This document shows, piece after piece, positions 31,953-33,076 of a DNA stretch of 33,076 nt. Location: assembly GCA_903933805.1 (NCBI GenBank), contig CAIZLM010000035.1:1-33076 (forward strand), in the 5' to 3' direction. The notes beneath the pieces are model-generated. The model saw only the letters and a program-made list of their open reading frames with translations, searched no databases and had not been told where the DNA came from. The stretch is from an uncultured Bacteroidota bacterium (GTDB lineage Bacteria; Bacteroidota; Bacteroidia; Chitinophagales; Saprospiraceae). Position 1 is the stretch's first letter. Each line of letters opens with the position of its first letter. The position numbers were made by a program, and so were the translations under genes.

Positions 31953-32729
31953 ATGAAAATAAGCGCTTTTTATGTCGCAGAGGAAATCCACCTCAAATCC
32001 TTGAAGGAAAACTTCTCCGGTATCCTCCTGCAGGAAAACCCATCGGAACTCTATTATAGCATCGATGAAGCAGGCTATTTATACCTTTCAGACTACGGTG
32101 CTGTTGTGTTCGCCAATATCAGCGATGCCGACATGAGCAAGCATTTACAGCTGATCCGGCAGTACTGCGGGCGATTGTTGTCAGACAAACTCCGCGATGA
32201 TGTGGAAATCAACCACCGACCAGGGGAGGCACTGGCCTTTGGGTTCGACAGTTTAAGGGTGCCTGACATGAGCGAGGGGGTCGTGAAAATTGTGATGCTC
32301 AACCTCGCCTACTCTGTTGCCATGGATTTTTATACCCAGCGGGCGCAGGAGCAATTGACGGAAATACAACGCTTTACCAAACAAATGGAAACGGAAGGCA
32401 CCATCCACATCAGTCGGAAAAACATGGTCCGCTTTATTGGAAAGGCTTTGAACAACAAAAACCGAATCGTTGAAAACCTGTTCATTTTTGATAGCCCCGA
32501 CCTTGCCTGGGACGATGAATACCTCGACCGGATCCACCGGGGAATGGCGCGTACATTCGAAATTCAGTTGCGATTTAAAGAACTCGAATACAACTTCAAG
32601 GTCATCGAAGACAACCTTTCCGTATTCCGTGATTTTTTCCTCCACCGCGAAAGCAGTAAGTTGGAGTGGATTATCATCGCCCTCATTTGCATTGAGGTTT
32701 TCGACCTGATCATGAGTAAAATTTTTTGA
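31953..32729 (+). CDS. RMD1/DUF155 family protein
   Basis: 258 residues. The family pattern is clear: an N-terminal alpha/beta region (ISAFYVAEEIHLKSLKENF, YLSDYGAVVFANI), a middle VVKIVMLNLAYSVAMDFYTQRA helix, an LFIFDSPDLAWDDEYLDRIH segment, a long helical part with LEYNFKVIEDNLSVFRDFF, and a C-terminal hydrophobic helix (LEWIIIALICIEVFDLIMSKIF) that probably anchors it to the membrane. Eukaryotic relatives (yeast RMD1, human RMND1) are linked to meiotic division and mitochondrial translation; the bacterial function is unknown. The frame is open to 31635, but that extension is E8 sequence, so ATG 31953 is chosen. E9 begins immediately after the TGA. Confidence 0.82.
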   Translation: MKISAFYVAEEIHLKSLKENFSGILLQENPSELYYSIDEAGYLYLSDYGAVVFANISDADMSKHLQLIRQYCGRLLSDKLRDDVEINHRPGEALAFGFDSLRVPDMSEGVVKIVMLNLAYSVAMDFYTQRAQEQLTEIQRFTKQMETEGTIHISRKNMVRFIGKALNNKNRIVENLFIFDSPDLAWDDEYLDRIHRGMARTFEIQLRFKELEYNFKVIEDNLSVFRDFFLHRESSKLEWIIIALICIEVFDLIMSKIF

Positions 32730-32808
32730 CAACGGGTTAGCGTGGTCGCGTCCGAGACAAAAAAATGGTCCCTTTTGGGCCAGACAACGGGTCGCCCAAC
32801 CAGTCAAC
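32730..32808. repeat. Dispersed palindromic repeat, family E, short copy (E9)
   Basis: About 79 bases beginning CAACGGGTTAGCGTGGTCGC at the base after the RMD1-like stop and ending CGCCCAACCAGTCAA. It contains GAGACAAAAAAATGGTCCC and TTTTGGGCCAGAC, i.e. both E6 ends with the middle removed. Confidence 0.65.
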
Positions 32809-32831
32809 TGCCATGCAATAGTATTTGCCCG

Positions 32832-32869
32832 AGGGGTGTCGCCGAGTGTCGGCGGCACCCCTTTGTTTA
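32832..32869 (+). terminator. Intrinsic terminator after the RMD1-like gene
   Basis: AGGGGTGTCGCCG pairs with CGGCGGCACCCCT (32850-32862) with one wobble across the 5-base loop AGTGT, followed by TTGTTT. Confidence 0.6.
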
Positions 32870-33040
32870 TGGGTAAAGTGGCATACGGTGTTGGCCAATT
32901 GGCACACCACCCCGGTGGGTTTTGAAGCCCCGATAACCCCAAAAAACACCCTCCATCCGCCTGCCACGCAATGCCCGCCACGCCTTGATTAGCCCACCCT
33001 GAAAGTTCATCCCCTTTGGGCAACCCAAGTTGAGATTCAT
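32867..33040 (-). CDS. Possible small basic protein, unrecognised
   Basis: A 57-codon frame on the minus strand starts at ATG 33040. It is preceded at about 10 bases by AGGAGGG, the strongest Shine-Dalgarno-like site in the window. The product is rich in Gly and Arg (MNFQGGLIKAWRALRGRRM) with no signal peptide. It stops at the edge of the terminator stem of the opposite gene. I know no family for it and the call is tentative. Confidence 0.25.
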   Translation of the reverse strand: MNLNLGCPKGMNFQGGLIKAWRALRGRRMEGVFWGYRGFKTHRGGVPIGQHRMPLYP

Positions 33041-33076
33041 CGAAAATAAACCCTCCTAGGATCAGATAAATGCACG

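Noticed and set aside
32253-33023. A 256-codon minus-strand frame
   Set aside because: It is antisense to the RMD1-like gene and crosses repeat E9; no family resemblance.
1-33076. tRNA, rRNA or riboswitch
   Set aside because: No T-loop-like motif outside coding sequence, no rRNA-like stretch and no recognised riboswitch core seen in the intergenic regions; an Infernal/tRNAscan run would settle this.

Overview
The window looks like a chromosomal segment of a Bacteroidota bacterium, most likely Saprospiraceae or a close relative. The taxonomic call is inference. The evidence is three large secreted proteins ending in type IX secretion (T9SS) sorting domains, Bacteroidota-type promoters (TAnnTTTG, often only 5-10 bases before the start codon), a bifunctional DAHP synthase/chorismate mutase, and an Ig-like lipoprotein of a type common in this phylum. 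I see no rRNA, tRNA, CRISPR array, prophage or plasmid genes.

Layout. 1-948 is the 3' end of a T9SS cargo gene. 949-1717 is a repeat-rich spacer leading to an Rpn/PD-(D/E)XK nuclease gene (1718-2602), which is bracketed by copies of the same repeats. An Ig-like lipoprotein runs on the minus strand (2773-4455). Two tandem giant paralogous surface proteins follow (4882-11019 and 11460-15290): signal peptide, lectin-like jelly-roll module, then 18 or 9 Ig/PKD-like repeats of about 84 residues, a SprB-like module and a gliding-motility-type C-terminal domain. uvrB (minus) is divergent from an FAD oxidoreductase (plus). A TMTC-like membrane glycosyltransferase gene is translationally coupled to a small lipoprotein (minus) and divergent from the DAHP synthase/chorismate mutase. 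Next come a SPOR protein, rodA and tgt (plus), a GyrI-like protein and an SSS transporter (minus), purK and a cyclase-family hydrolase (plus, probable operon), a BASS-family transporter (minus) and an RMD1/DUF155 protein (plus).

The genes form no single pathway. They are housekeeping functions (DNA repair, aromatic and purine synthesis, tRNA modification, wall elongation) mixed with surface proteins. The main unifying structure is a dispersed palindromic intergenic repeat (here called family E) with termini related to TGYAACTGGTTAG. It occurs at least seven times as recognisable elements plus several isolated ends, at stop codons or between promoters and start codons. The most notable points are this repeat family and its association with the Rpn locus, the 18-versus-9 repeat architecture of the giant paralogues, and a Tgt enzyme in which all four zinc-ligand positions are substituted.
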